Assembly: GCA_037127915.1 (NCBI GenBank)
Contig: JBAXXL010000004.1
Span: forward strand, 1-64,000
Direction: 5' to 3'
DNA length: 64,000 nucleotides
DNA from: JBAXXL01 sp037127915
GTDB taxonomy: Bacteria; Bacteroidota; Ignavibacteria; Kapaibacteriales; UBA2268
Shown: in pieces, positions 33,645-42,384 of the stretch
How positions within the stretch are numbered: position 1 is the stretch's first letter
Layout of the letters: each line of letters begins with the position of its first letter
Program-made: the position numbers and the translations under genes
Notes under the pieces: generated by a model
What the model was told of the DNA's origin: nothing
The model's input: the letters and a program-made list of their open reading frames with translations, nothing else
The model's database searches: none

Positions 33645-36542
33645 ATGAAAAAACTCATTGTATTTATTGTTATTACATTGGTAGCCGGATGTTTAAACGC
33701 AAATTCAAAAGGCAATACCGAAGCCGGAAAATTGATAATCAAGCTGAAAGAAACTTCAGAATATTATAAAATAATCAAAACGCAGAATGATTATCAGATT
33801 CACATCAAGGAATTGGATGGTTTGCTGGGAAAAACCAGTGTATCTCCATATCTAAATATCAAACTGATAGCGAAATCAGAAAAGAAAACGAATAACTTAT
33901 TATCCGTACCAAAAGCAAAAAAATATAATTTATCCGCTTTATTGTTAGTAAATTATTCATCTGCTATAAATCCCGAAATCGCCGCAAAGAAACTTCAATA
34001 CCTCGATTTTATAGAATATATAGAACCTGTTTATAAATATGAATTTTGCTATCATCCCAATGATTCTATGCTTGGTCAGCAATATTATTTAGATAATGTT
34101 CGGGCATTTGATGCATGGGATGTTATAAAGGCATCAAACTTGCCGGATTCACAGAAAGTTGTTATTGGTATTATCGATACAGGCGTTGATTTCTATCATC
34201 CTGATTTGAGGGATAATCTTTATATTAATCCTGGTGAAGATGGATTGGACAAGGATAATAATAGTAAACGTGATAACGGTATCGATGATGATGGGAATGG
34301 TTATATCGATGATTGGTGCGGTTGGGATTTTGTTTCCGCCGATGGTCCCGATGGCGATAATTTACCACTTCCCGGTAATGCTCACGGCACCCACGTAGCC
34401 GGAACTTGCGCCGCCGTTCAGAATAATGTTGGTGGTATTGCCGGAACAGCAATACATGCAAAATTCCTTCCTGTGAAAATTGGCAAGGACGATGTAAACA
34501 GCAGATCCATAGAAAACGGTATGGATGGTATACTGTATGCGGCTGTAATGGGATGCGATGTGATAAATTGTTCTTGGGGTGGGACAGGATTTTCTAAAGC
34601 GGCTCAAGAAGTTATTTGGTCAGTAACAGATATGGGTTCTTTGATAATTGCCGCCGCAGGTAATGACGGTCAGGATTCAGAATTTTACCCGGCCGCTTAC
34701 GATGGAGTGTATTCCGTTAGCGCGACTGATATGGGGGATACAGCAACTAGTTTTACTAATTATAATTTTACAGTTGATGTTGCCGCTCCAGGTTACCACA
34801 TATTATCGACAATACCATTCGATAATTATGACGCATGGAACGGTACTTCTATGGCATCTCCAATTGTTTCCGGTGTTGCGGCCATGATTAGGTTAATGAA
34901 ACCGGAACTTTCACCTATTGAGGCGGGTGAGGTTTTAAAAGTAAGCTCCGATAATATCGATTCACTAAATCCCTACTACTATTCAAAATTGGGTTTTGGG
35001 CGAGTTAACGCGTATAACGCTCTTTCAAGGACAAAATTTCAATCTATAAACGTGAAAAATATACAAATCAAAGATGAAGATGGGAACGGTTCTTTTATGC
35101 CTAATGAAAGGATGGAAGTGTATTTTGATGTGCTAAATATCCTCGATTCTATCGGTAATCTAAAAGTCCGTGTTCGTAGCAATCCAAGTGATTTCCTACA
35201 AATTGATTTTGATCAACAAGTTATTACAGTTGGGGATTTGGCAAGCAAACAGTATAAACAGAAAATCGGACCAATTAGTTTCACACTACCTGAAAATACT
35301 CCTTATAATTATCCTGTCGAAGTAGATTTAATGTTTTTCGACAGCAAAGAATATAAATATGAGACCGGTTTTAATTTAGTAGCAAATCAAACATATATGA
35401 CTTTTGCGAAAAACGATTTATTAATGACAATAACAAGTTCAGGAAATGTCGGATACAACGATTATCCAAACAATGTTCAAGGTTTCGGTTGTATTTTCAA
35501 CGATACAAAACTTCTTTTCGAAGGAGGCTTAATGGTGGGTCGGGGAATAGGAAGAATATCCGATGCTGTTCGCAACGATTTTGGCGAATCAGCCAATAGA
35601 GATTTTTACATAAAAGATAGAATTCACATAATTGATTCCAATGACACAAAATTAGTTTCAAATTGCAGTTTTAATGATAATGAACTAGGTAAAATGGGTA
35701 ATGATTTAGCTGATATAAGCATAGACCAAACAAATTTCCAATATAATTTATCCGATGTAGATAATGTAGTATTTGTTCAATTTGATATAGTGAATGATGG
35801 CCGATTTACCGATTCCTTATTTTTAAGTTATTTCTTTGATTGGGATATTGGTATAAGAAGCGAGGATGACCGTTGTTTGTGGGATAAAACAAATCAATAT
35901 GGTGTATTTGAAAGTATAGGTGAAAGTAAAGACCCGTTAGTTGGTGTCAAAATGCTCTCGAACCATAGAGTTAACTTCTTTCCTATGGATAATGAAAGTA
36001 CCGATGAAAAGTTCCCCGGAATTTATGATGGTTTCACTCAAAAAGAAAAATGGTTGACAATGACGAACGGTATTTTACGCGACAGTTCAAAAGTGAACGA
36101 TGCTTCTATGATTATAGGTGCTGGTCCGATATCTTTACGCAATAACGATACAACAAGAGTTACTTTTGCAATTTTTGCAGCTGAAAGCAGAGCAAAATTG
36201 GACGAGACATCAACAAAATGTGCGGAATTTGCTAAAACAAATTTCATAAACGAACCAGGGTATGAAGCCTATGTAAGAATTGACGCTGTTAAGAATATCT
36301 TTCCAAATCCGTCCTATACGAATGATATGAAGGTATATTTTGCTTTAAAGCAAGAAAGTGATGTGAACTTTAAGCTATATGATTTTGTCGGCAAAGAAGT
36401 GTATTCTAAATCAATCGAAGGATTAGGGCAGGGGAGACATTATGTTACATTAACACCGGAAAATATAGCTCCCGGTGCTTATGTCTTAGTTATAGAAAGT
36501 AAAGATTTAAGAATAAGCAAGAAGGTAATTTTTGTAAAATAA
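33645..36542 (+). CDS. Subtilisin-like serine protease with T9SS sorting domain
   Basis: A 965-residue S8 family protease. Signal peptide at 1-20, a propeptide-like region, then the catalytic triad: Asp in VVIGIIDTGVDFYHPDL (near 176), His in NAHGTHVAGTC (near 248), Ser in WNGTSMASPIVSGVAA (near 401). After the protease come beta-sandwich regions (about residues 460-880), and a T9SS type A domain from about 882 (KNIFPNPS, LYDFVGKEV, APGAYVLVIES). Expected to be exported by T9SS and attached at or released from the surface. The Asp/Asn-rich insertion after the first motif (DGLDKDNNSKRDNGIDDDGNG) looks like a calcium-binding loop. Confidence 0.95.
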   Translation: MKKLIVFIVITLVAGCLNANSKGNTEAGKLIIKLKETSEYYKIIKTQNDYQIHIKELDGLLGKTSVSPYLNIKLIAKSEKKTNNLLSVPKAKKYNLSALLLVNYSSAINPEIAAKKLQYLDFIEYIEPVYKYEFCYHPNDSMLGQQYYLDNVRAFDAWDVIKASNLPDSQKVVIGIIDTGVDFYHPDLRDNLYINPGEDGLDKDNNSKRDNGIDDDGNGYIDDWCGWDFVSADGPDGDNLPLPGNAHGTHVAGTCAAVQNNVGGIAGTAIHAKFLPVKIGKDDVNSRSIENGMDGILYAAVMGCDVINCSWGGTGFSKAAQEVIWSVTDMGSLIIAAAGNDGQDSEFYPAAYDGVYSVSATDMGDTATSFTNYNFTVDVAAPGYHILSTIPFDNYDAWNGTSMASPIVSGVAAMIRLMKPELSPIEAGEVLKVSSDNIDSLNPYYYSKLGFGRVNAYNALSRTKFQSINVKNIQIKDEDGNGSFMPNERMEVYFDVLNILDSIGNLKVRVRSNPSDFLQIDFDQQVITVGDLASKQYKQKIGPISFTLPENTPYNYPVEVDLMFFDSKEYKYETGFNLVANQTYMTFAKNDLLMTITSSGNVGYNDYPNNVQGFGCIFNDTKLLFEGGLMVGRGIGRISDAVRNDFGESANRDFYIKDRIHIIDSNDTKLVSNCSFNDNELGKMGNDLADISIDQTNFQYNLSDVDNVVFVQFDIVNDGRFTDSLFLSYFFDWDIGIRSEDDRCLWDKTNQYGVFESIGESKDPLVGVKMLSNHRVNFFPMDNESTDEKFPGIYDGFTQKEKWLTMTNGILRDSSKVNDASMIIGAGPISLRNNDTTRVTFAIFAAESRAKLDETSTKCAEFAKTNFINEPGYEAYVRIDAVKNIFPNPSYTNDMKVYFALKQESDVNFKLYDFVGKEVYSKSIEGLGQGRHYVTLTPENIAPGAYVLVIESKDLRISKKVIFVK

Positions 36543-36645
36543 TTAGCAAGAATTTACGAAGGTTGTAATTGAATATTATTTTGAAAATATTTATTCTGCG
36601 TAATCGTAATAGATTTGATATGATCACCAACCGAGATACTTGAAA

Positions 36646-36819
36646 ATGAATAAAGAATTTGATTCCGTAGAGATGCAAAGAAAGATCAGGGATGAATTTA
36701 TTGAGGAAGCCGACAATGATTTCGATAAATTATTAAGTTTATTGAAAAAGAAAATCTCTGAAAGCGATATTAATAAGAAACTAATAGAAAGAAAAGAAAA
36801 GCAGTTAACGACAGTATAA
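36646..36819 (+). CDS. Small 57-residue protein, possible orphan antitoxin
   Basis: ATG to TAA, 57 residues, highly charged and helical. It begins MNKEFDSVEMQRKIRDEF and resembles short antitoxin-like proteins of the 'FDSVKxxRxIRD' kind that usually precede PIN-domain toxins. No toxin follows: the next 300 bases have no gene. Upstream is only the T9SS protease. I am moderately sure it is real from its composition and the clean frame in an AT-rich spacer; function is inference. Confidence 0.45.
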   Translation: MNKEFDSVEMQRKIRDEFIEEADNDFDKLLSLLKKKISESDINKKLIERKEKQLTTV

Positions 36820-36863
36820 TTATACGAGTTTTATTTGAAAAACGAGTACGAATCTTTATTCGT

Positions 36864-36932
36864 GTCACAACCTGTGACTCAAATAGAACCATCTGAAATT
36901 AATGAACATCTAATTGTGTCACAACCTGTGAC
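36864..36932. repeat. Pair of identical 15-bp palindromes
   Basis: GTCACA-ACC-TGTGAC occurs at 36864-36878 and again at 36918-36932, 54 bp apart, with related flanks (GT before, A/T-rich after). Could be an operator pair or two hairpins downstream of the small ORF. Confidence 0.7.
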
Positions 36933-36968
36933 ATAAATTGAAAATATCAATAAAGCTATTACACTAGC

Positions 36969-37008
36969 AAAAAAAAAACTCGTTTCCAGCCGGAGCTTAG
37001 AAACGAGT
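36969..37008 (-). terminator. Terminator on the reverse strand after the CPBP gene
   Basis: On the reverse strand: stem ACTCGTTTC / GAAACGAGT (36978-37008) with an inner AGC/GCT pair, followed by eight or more U. About 130 bases beyond the stop of the CPBP protease gene. A further hairpin TTCCGTG/CACGGAA lies at 37066-37084. Confidence 0.8.
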
Positions 37009-37096
37009 ATAAAGATGGATTCTTCACTTTGTTCAGAATAACTAATTGTTTATTTATCTGGGAGATTCCGTGTCAAGCACGGAATGACGGCAAATG

Positions 37097-37138
37097 CCCT
37101 ACACTCCCATCCCCAAAACCCAATCCCCAAAACCCTTC
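37097..37138. repeat. Degenerate heptanucleotide array abutting a stop codon
   Basis: Six 7-bp units of C-rich sequence, of which CCCCAAA occurs twice exactly. The array ends one base before the reverse-strand stop of the CPBP gene (37139). Confidence 0.55.
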
Positions 37139-37756
37139 TTAAGAAATTGGCAAAATAATAAATATAACCACATCCCAAACAGCATGCGAAATTATGCAAG
37201 GCCAAATTGATTTGTATTTTTTATACATCCAACCCCAAAACAAACCGCAAATAAGCGCGGCCATAATTAACATGAAATTGAATGACCAAATATGTACTAA
37301 TGCGTAAATAGCGGCAGTAATCAAGTATCCGCGTAAATCACCATATTCGAGCGATAAATTATGTTGAGCGAAACCACGCCAGAAAATTTCTTCAGCTGGG
37401 CCAATCAAAAGCAATAATGCCAACCCGATGAAAATTTGTCCTGATTGCGATTTTGTAGAATAAATATTGTCGATTTGCTTGCCAGCAAAATCAAAGAGTA
37501 ATTTCGAAAAATAATCGCCTGCTAAAAATAGGACATATAGAATGGTAGCGGCAAAAAATCCAACAAGTACCCATTTCCATCTGAAGTTATAGACCGTTTT
37601 GAGTTGGTCTTTAGCAACAATTAAACTATAAGTAATTAACGTGATTGTTGCTACGACCATAGTGTACCAGAAGTTAAAAAAATCTTTTGTCCAAGGTGAA
37701 AACATTAAAAACCAAAATATCGCGGCTAATATAAAGCCTGGTAGTGCTTTTTTCAT
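37139..37756 (-). CDS. CPBP-family intramembrane glutamic protease
   Basis: A 205-residue polytopic membrane protein. It has the CPBP/CAAX-protease motifs: GPAEEIFWRGFAQ (EExxxR, near residue 123), ALVHIW with His near residue 153, and ISHAVWDVV near the C-terminus. Relatives cleave prenylated proteins or act in membrane processing and bacteriocin self-immunity. Its first base overlaps the last base of menA, so it is in the same transcript. Confidence 0.9.
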   Translation of the reverse strand: MKKALPGFILAAIFWFLMFSPWTKDFFNFWYTMVVATITLITYSLIVAKDQLKTVYNFRWKWVLVGFFAATILYVLFLAGDYFSKLLFDFAGKQIDNIYSTKSQSGQIFIGLALLLLIGPAEEIFWRGFAQHNLSLEYGDLRGYLITAAIYALVHIWSFNFMLIMAALICGLFWGWMYKKYKSIWPCIISHAVWDVVIFIILPIS

Positions 37757-38667
37757 TATTTTATAAACTCCATAATCAATATACTAATCGAGAATAGTAG
37801 GCCGAAAAGCATGTGGTGCTGTGCTGTCATAACATCCAACATTTCAATTTTTGCTGGTGTTTTGACTTCGGCTGTTGCCATTGACTTTACATTTTTTAAA
37901 GCCGGCATTATGCTAAGGAATACAATCAGTGACCAAGGGCTAACTAAACCCAATATAATAAATATCACAACAGATAAAAACGAACCGAATATTAAAAAGT
38001 AATATTCATTTTGCGCGCCTTTTAATCCAAGAGTGCTTGCTAATGTCTTGATTCCTGCTTCGGTATCGTGCATGATATCTCTAGTATTATTAGCATGTAA
38101 AATAGCGGTTACTAAAAATCCTACAGGTATTGATAATATCAAACTCGTTACTAATAAATCATAATTACCTATCAAAGCATAAGTAGTGCCGAATACCATT
38201 AGAGGTCCGAAAGTAAGATAAATAAGGAAATCACCCATTGCTCTGTATTTGAATACAGTATAGAATAAAGAAGCAAAAATTCCAATTAAACCAATTACCA
38301 GCATAGGTATTCCTCTGAAATACACTAGTATCATTCCTATAGCAAATAATAAAACTATCACCCCTATACCGGCTCTGAAAACCTGTTTTGGCTGTAGTAA
38401 ACCTTCAATTAAAACTCGGCTCGAACCAAAGGTTTCTACTCTGTCCACCTTATGAATAAAATCATAGTACTCAGAAAGTAAGTTTCCAGCTACTTGAAAC
38501 AAAGGGCTTCCAAGTCCTATTACAATCATAAGCGGCCAATTTACAATGGCGTCATAAAAAACTAAAGTTATCATTGCTCCCAATAAAACGGGAATTACCG
38601 AAGCTGTATAAGAAAATGGTCTAAGTGCTTGCATCCAAATACTAAATTTTGTACGATTAGTGTCCAT
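37756..38667 (-). CDS. menA: 1,4-dihydroxy-2-naphthoate polyprenyltransferase
   Basis: 303 residues from the ATG at 38667, which has GGAAAG about 5 bases upstream; further upstream ATGs lie over a TAATTTTG box (38711-38704) and so are probably not in the mRNA. An integral membrane prenyltransferase of the UbiA superfamily with the two Asp-rich motifs: NLLSEYYDFIHKVDR (near 60) and ANNTRDIMHDTEAGIKTLA (near 180). It attaches the polyprenyl tail to DHNA in menaquinone synthesis. Divergent from ubiE/menG, the next pathway step, which supports the MenA call over other UbiA enzymes. Confidence 0.9.
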   Translation of the reverse strand: MDTNRTKFSIWMQALRPFSYTASVIPVLLGAMITLVFYDAIVNWPLMIVIGLGSPLFQVAGNLLSEYYDFIHKVDRVETFGSSRVLIEGLLQPKQVFRAGIGVIVLLFAIGMILVYFRGIPMLVIGLIGIFASLFYTVFKYRAMGDFLIYLTFGPLMVFGTTYALIGNYDLLVTSLILSIPVGFLVTAILHANNTRDIMHDTEAGIKTLASTLGLKGAQNEYYFLIFGSFLSVVIFIILGLVSPWSLIVFLSIMPALKNVKSMATAEVKTPAKIEMLDVMTAQHHMLFGLLFSISILIMEFIK

Positions 38668-38775
38668 ATTACTTTCCAATTGAATTTTTGATTTATAAAA
38701 CATCAAAATTATAAAATAAATCTCGAATTAACTAATTAATATTCATTCATACTTCCTACATTGAATTATAAATCT

Positions 38776-38783
38776 TATTTTTG
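38776..38783 (+). promoter_or_regulatory. -7 promoter element of ubiE/menG
   Basis: TATTTTTG matches TAnnTTTG, 26 bases before the start codon. No clear TTTG at the expected -33 position. Confidence 0.4.
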
Positions 38784-38809
38784 TGTTTTTATAATTAGAA
38801 TATATCAAA

Positions 38810-39499
38810 ATGAGCCGTCAAATAGATAATATGTTTAGCCAAATTGCTAAAAAATATGACATTATGAACGATATACTATCGTTCGGAATCCATAAAATCT
38901 GGAAGGATAAAACCGTTAAATTATCAGAAGTTAAGCTAAATGATAAAGTTTTGGATTGCGCGAGCGGTACCGGCGATTTAGCAATCAAATTCAAGCAAAA
39001 AGTGGGTACTTCCGGCAAAGTTATAGCCAGCGATTACAACAACGATATGCTCAACATCGCAAAAGAAAAATTTAAAAAATGGGAATATGACATCGATGTT
39101 CTGCAAGCCGATGCCCAAAATCTGCCTTTTGAGGATGATTCTTTTGATGTGTGTTCTATTGGTTTCGGTATAAGAAATGTTGATTCACCCGAAATTTGTA
39201 TCAAAGAAATGGCGCGTGTTGTCAAATCCGGTGGAAAAGTAGTCATTCTTGAGTTCGGTCAACCGAAAGGATTTTTCAAATATTTATATGCTATTTACAA
39301 CAAAACTATATTGCCTTTAATGGCAAAAATTATCGCAAACAATGGATTTGCTTATGATTACCTAACCGATACGGCTTCAAAATTCCCTTGTCGTGAAGAA
39401 TTTCTCGATATTATGCGCAAATCAGAAATTTTAAAAGAGGTAGAATTTACAACGTTGACGTTCGGAATTGCATATATATACGTAGGCACAGTTAGATAG
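38810..39499 (+). CDS. ubiE: Demethylmenaquinone methyltransferase
   Basis: A 229-residue SAM-dependent class I methyltransferase of the UbiE/MenG/COQ5 family. Signature elements: MFSQIAKKYDIMNDILSFGIHKIWK at the N-terminus, the SAM loop VLDCASGTGDLAIKF (about residue 46), DAQNLPFEDDSFDVCSIGFGIRN, and LPLMAKIIANNGFAYDYL near residue 170. It methylates demethylmenaquinone, the last step of menaquinone synthesis. Position next to menA and just upstream of the nuo operon suits a respiratory quinone cluster. Confidence 0.95.
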   Translation: MSRQIDNMFSQIAKKYDIMNDILSFGIHKIWKDKTVKLSEVKLNDKVLDCASGTGDLAIKFKQKVGTSGKVIASDYNNDMLNIAKEKFKKWEYDIDVLQADAQNLPFEDDSFDVCSIGFGIRNVDSPEICIKEMARVVKSGGKVVILEFGQPKGFFKYLYAIYNKTILPLMAKIIANNGFAYDYLTDTASKFPCREEFLDIMRKSEILKEVEFTTLTFGIAYIYVGTVR

Positions 39500-39594
39500 G
39501 AAAATGAATATTTTTTCATTATTTATAATTTTGCAGAATAACAATAATTCACAATATTTTATTGTATCCAAATGCTAAAATGTGGAAAAAAATT

Positions 39595-39626
39595 ATTGTA
39601 TAAATAAAAAAATAGTCCTATTTTTG
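39595..39626 (+). promoter_or_regulatory. Promoter of the nuo operon
   Basis: -33 ATTG (39595-39598), 20-nt spacer, -7 TATTTTTG (39619-39626). It is 36 bases upstream of nuoA. Confidence 0.6.
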
Positions 39627-39662
39627 AATTGTGAAAAATTTAAAAATTAAAAAGTTTTGATT

Positions 39663-40076
39663 ATGCTTACAAATTTCGGAATTATTCTTATATTTTTTAT
39701 CATCGGTTTTGGGTTTGTTGGTGTTGGATTAATTGCCGCGGGCTTAATTCGTCCCAGCCATCCAAATGAGATAAAAAATTCTACTTATGAATGTGGTGAA
39801 GTCCCATTCGGAGGCTCTTGGTTTCGATTCAATATTCGCTTCTACGTAGTAGCTTTAGTATTTTTACTATTCGATGTTGAAGTCGTGTTTTTGCTTCCTT
39901 GGGCAGTAGTTTTTAAACAATTCGGCTGGTTCGGATATCTTGAGATGCTGGTTTTCGTAGTCATATTGGCAACCGGTTTAGCGTATGTCTGGGCGAAAGG
40001 CGATTTGGATTGGGATAAACCTATTCCGGTTATTCCAAGATTAAAAGATTTAGTTATAAATAAAAAAATTGATTAG
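39663..40076 (+). CDS. nuoA: NADH-quinone oxidoreductase subunit A
   Basis: 137 residues, three transmembrane helices with the conserved NSTYECGEVPFGGSWFRFNIRFYVVAL between helices 1 and 2 (matrix-type loop) and FDVEVVFLLPW in helix 2. Part of the membrane arm near the quinone site. Start taken at ATG 39663; the TTG at 39657 is an unlikely alternative. First gene of nuoABCDHIJKLMN. Confidence 0.96.
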   Translation: MLTNFGIILIFFIIGFGFVGVGLIAAGLIRPSHPNEIKNSTYECGEVPFGGSWFRFNIRFYVVALVFLLFDVEVVFLLPWAVVFKQFGWFGYLEMLVFVVILATGLAYVWAKGDLDWDKPIPVIPRLKDLVINKKID

Positions 40077-40096
40077 AATAAAAATTTAGGATAAAA

Positions 40097-40672
40097 ATGG
40101 GAATTTTAAATAGATTAAATGACCCTACCGAAGGTGGTGGAATTGTACTCGCCACCGTCGAGGACATTTTAAATTGGGGTCGCAGTAAATCCGATTGGTA
40201 CCTCCAATTTGGTTTAGCTTGCTGTGCTATTGAATTCATGGCGGTAAATGCCGCTCATTATGATTTAATGCGCTATGGCATTATTTTTCGCTCATCACCT
40301 CGACAAGCTGATTTTTTATTTGTTACCGGAACAGTAACTTTGAAAATGGCTGAAAGAGTAAAGAGATTATACGAACAATTAGCAGAACCAAGATATGTTA
40401 TTGCCGTAGGTTCTTGTGCCGCTAGCGGTGGTCCTTATTGGGAACACGGTTATCATGTACTGAAAGGTCTTGATCAAATCATTCCGGTTGATGTTTATAT
40501 TCCAGGATGTCCACCACGCCCTGAAGCATTCCAAGAAGGTATGATGAAGTTACAGGCAATGATTAATCAGGAAGCAATTTTCAACAAACGGAAAAGAATT
40601 GCCGAAGAAGACGCCAAATTCCAAAACAGTAATTTTACTGACTCACCAAGTGATATCCAAATTAAGATGTGA
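40097..40672 (+). CDS. nuoB: NADH-quinone oxidoreductase subunit B
   Basis: 191 residues; holds cluster N2, the last Fe-S centre before quinone. Ligands: the tandem Cys pair in FGLACCAIEFM, Cys in VGSCAASGGPYWEHGY, and Cys in PGCPPRPEAF. The C-terminal 30 residues are an extra charged tail. It begins 20 bases after nuoA. Confidence 0.97.
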   Translation: MGILNRLNDPTEGGGIVLATVEDILNWGRSKSDWYLQFGLACCAIEFMAVNAAHYDLMRYGIIFRSSPRQADFLFVTGTVTLKMAERVKRLYEQLAEPRYVIAVGSCAASGGPYWEHGYHVLKGLDQIIPVDVYIPGCPPRPEAFQEGMMKLQAMINQEAIFNKRKRIAEEDAKFQNSNFTDSPSDIQIKM

Positions 40673-40678
40673 GGCATT

Positions 40679-41152
40679 ATGCAAGCTAAAGAAATTTACG
40701 AAGTTTTAAAAACAGAATTTGGGGACAGTATCATAAGTTTTAATGATACAGCGGCTGGAGATCCATTTATTGAAATTCAAAGTGATAAAATATTAGAAAT
40801 TGGTCTTTTTCTAAGAGACAACGAAAGTTTACTTTTCGATTTTCTAAATTCAATCACAGCTATGGATTTAGTAGATAAATTAGCGGCTGTTTACCATATT
40901 TATTCTGTATCCTTAAACCATCGAATTGTTATCAAATTATTTGTTCCTAAAGATAACCCTAAAGTTCCGACTGTTGAAAGATGTTGGAGAACAGCAGATT
41001 GGCATGAGCGCGAAGCTTGGGATTTAATAGGAATTGAATTTGTGGGACACCACAATCTTATAAGAATTTTGTGCCCTTACGATTGGGAAGGTCATCCTTT
41101 GAGAAAAGACTATACAGCACCAGAGTTTTATCATGGTATTAAAGTCAATTAA
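40679..41152 (+). CDS. nuoC: NADH-quinone oxidoreductase subunit C
   Basis: 157 residues of the 30-kDa subunit family, with the C-terminal signature ADWHEREAWDLIGIEFVGH, RILCPYDWEGHPLRKDY. Structural part of the connecting domain with NuoB and NuoD. Separate from nuoD, not fused. Confidence 0.95.
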   Translation: MQAKEIYEVLKTEFGDSIISFNDTAAGDPFIEIQSDKILEIGLFLRDNESLLFDFLNSITAMDLVDKLAAVYHIYSVSLNHRIVIKLFVPKDNPKVPTVERCWRTADWHEREAWDLIGIEFVGHHNLIRILCPYDWEGHPLRKDYTAPEFYHGIKVN

Positions 41153-41204
41153 TTAAGATATTTATATGATTATTAAATTAGAAATAATGAAAAAGGTATA
41201 AACA

Positions 41205-42356
41205 GTGGGCGATAGAAAAATAGTAGATTTAGAATACAGCCCGTTCGAAAGTGATAAATTTCGGGTTAATATAGGACCTCAACATCCGTCAACTCATGGT
41301 GTATTACGTTTAGAAGCAGAATTAGACGGTGAAATAATAACAGAAGTTATTCCTCACATCGGTAATTTACACCGCTGTATGGAAAAGCATTGTGAGTTTA
41401 AGACATATCCTCAAATCATACCTTTTGTTGATAGATTGGATTACTGTAGTGCTATAAACAATGAATTACCTTATGTAATGGGTGTAGAAAAACTTTTAGG
41501 AATTGAATTATCCGACAAAGTCGAATATATCCGTGTTATTTTAAGTGAATTTAATAGAATAGCCAATCACCAAATAGCCGTGGCGGCTTTTGGTTTGGAT
41601 ACAGGTGCATTTACACCTTTTTTATATTTATTCCGTGACAGAGAATTTATTGTAAAGATATTAGAGCATTGCTCCGGTGCAAGATTGCTCTATAATTATT
41701 TTTGGATTGGCGGTTTAGCACGCGATATTTACCCAACTTTCAAAGAAGACTGTCTTGATGCAATCAAGAGAATTAGAGTTACAAATGCGGAAATTATGGA
41801 CCTTCTTATTAATAATAAGATTTTCATAGTTAGAACAATAAATACAGGTATCCTTCCGGGTGATGTGGCTATTAGTTACGGTTGTACCGGTCCTGTATTA
41901 AGAGGTTCAGGTGTTCCGTTCGATTTACGTAAAGCTCAACCATATTCCATTTATGATAGATTTGATTTTAAAGTTTGCGTTGGTACCGGCGAATTAGGTA
42001 CTATCGGCGATTCTTGGAATAGAAATATCGTTAGGATGAATGAAATGGAAGAGAGTTGTAAAATAATCGAACAAGCTATAGCTCAAATGCCGATGGAAGG
42101 CGATGTAAGAGAAAAGGTTCCTAAAAGAGTGAAACCTCCTAAGGGTGAAATTTATTCTTGTGCTGAAAACCCTAAAGGTGAATTGGGCTTCTATATCGTT
42201 AGCGATGGCACCGATAAACCATCTCGTTTAAAAGTACGTAGTACAGGCTTCTCGAATTTAAGTGTATTACCCGATATTTCCAAAGGCTATATGATTGCTG
42301 ACTTAATTGTAACATTAGGCAGTTTGGATATAGTTTTGGGTGATGTTGATAGATAA
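41205..42356 (+). CDS. nuoD: NADH-quinone oxidoreductase subunit D
   Basis: 383 residues from a GTG start with AAAAAGG about 8 bases upstream; the N-terminal NIGPQHPSTHGVLRLEAELDGE is diagnostic. It forms much of the quinone chamber: HRCMEKHCE (His 52 region), DRLDYCSAINNE, and a C-terminal IVLGDVDR. The following gene is nuoH after 28 bases, where other genomes have nuoEFG. Confidence 0.96.
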   Translation: MGDRKIVDLEYSPFESDKFRVNIGPQHPSTHGVLRLEAELDGEIITEVIPHIGNLHRCMEKHCEFKTYPQIIPFVDRLDYCSAINNELPYVMGVEKLLGIELSDKVEYIRVILSEFNRIANHQIAVAAFGLDTGAFTPFLYLFRDREFIVKILEHCSGARLLYNYFWIGGLARDIYPTFKEDCLDAIKRIRVTNAEIMDLLINNKIFIVRTINTGILPGDVAISYGCTGPVLRGSGVPFDLRKAQPYSIYDRFDFKVCVGTGELGTIGDSWNRNIVRMNEMEESCKIIEQAIAQMPMEGDVREKVPKRVKPPKGEIYSCAENPKGELGFYIVSDGTDKPSRLKVRSTGFSNLSVLPDISKGYMIADLIVTLGSLDIVLGDVDR

Positions 42357-42384
42357 TAATGTTTAATTAATTACAAAACTGAAA

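Noticed and set aside
39500..39656. Riboswitch or attenuator before the nuo operon
   Set aside because: I see a promoter but no stable structure in the leader.
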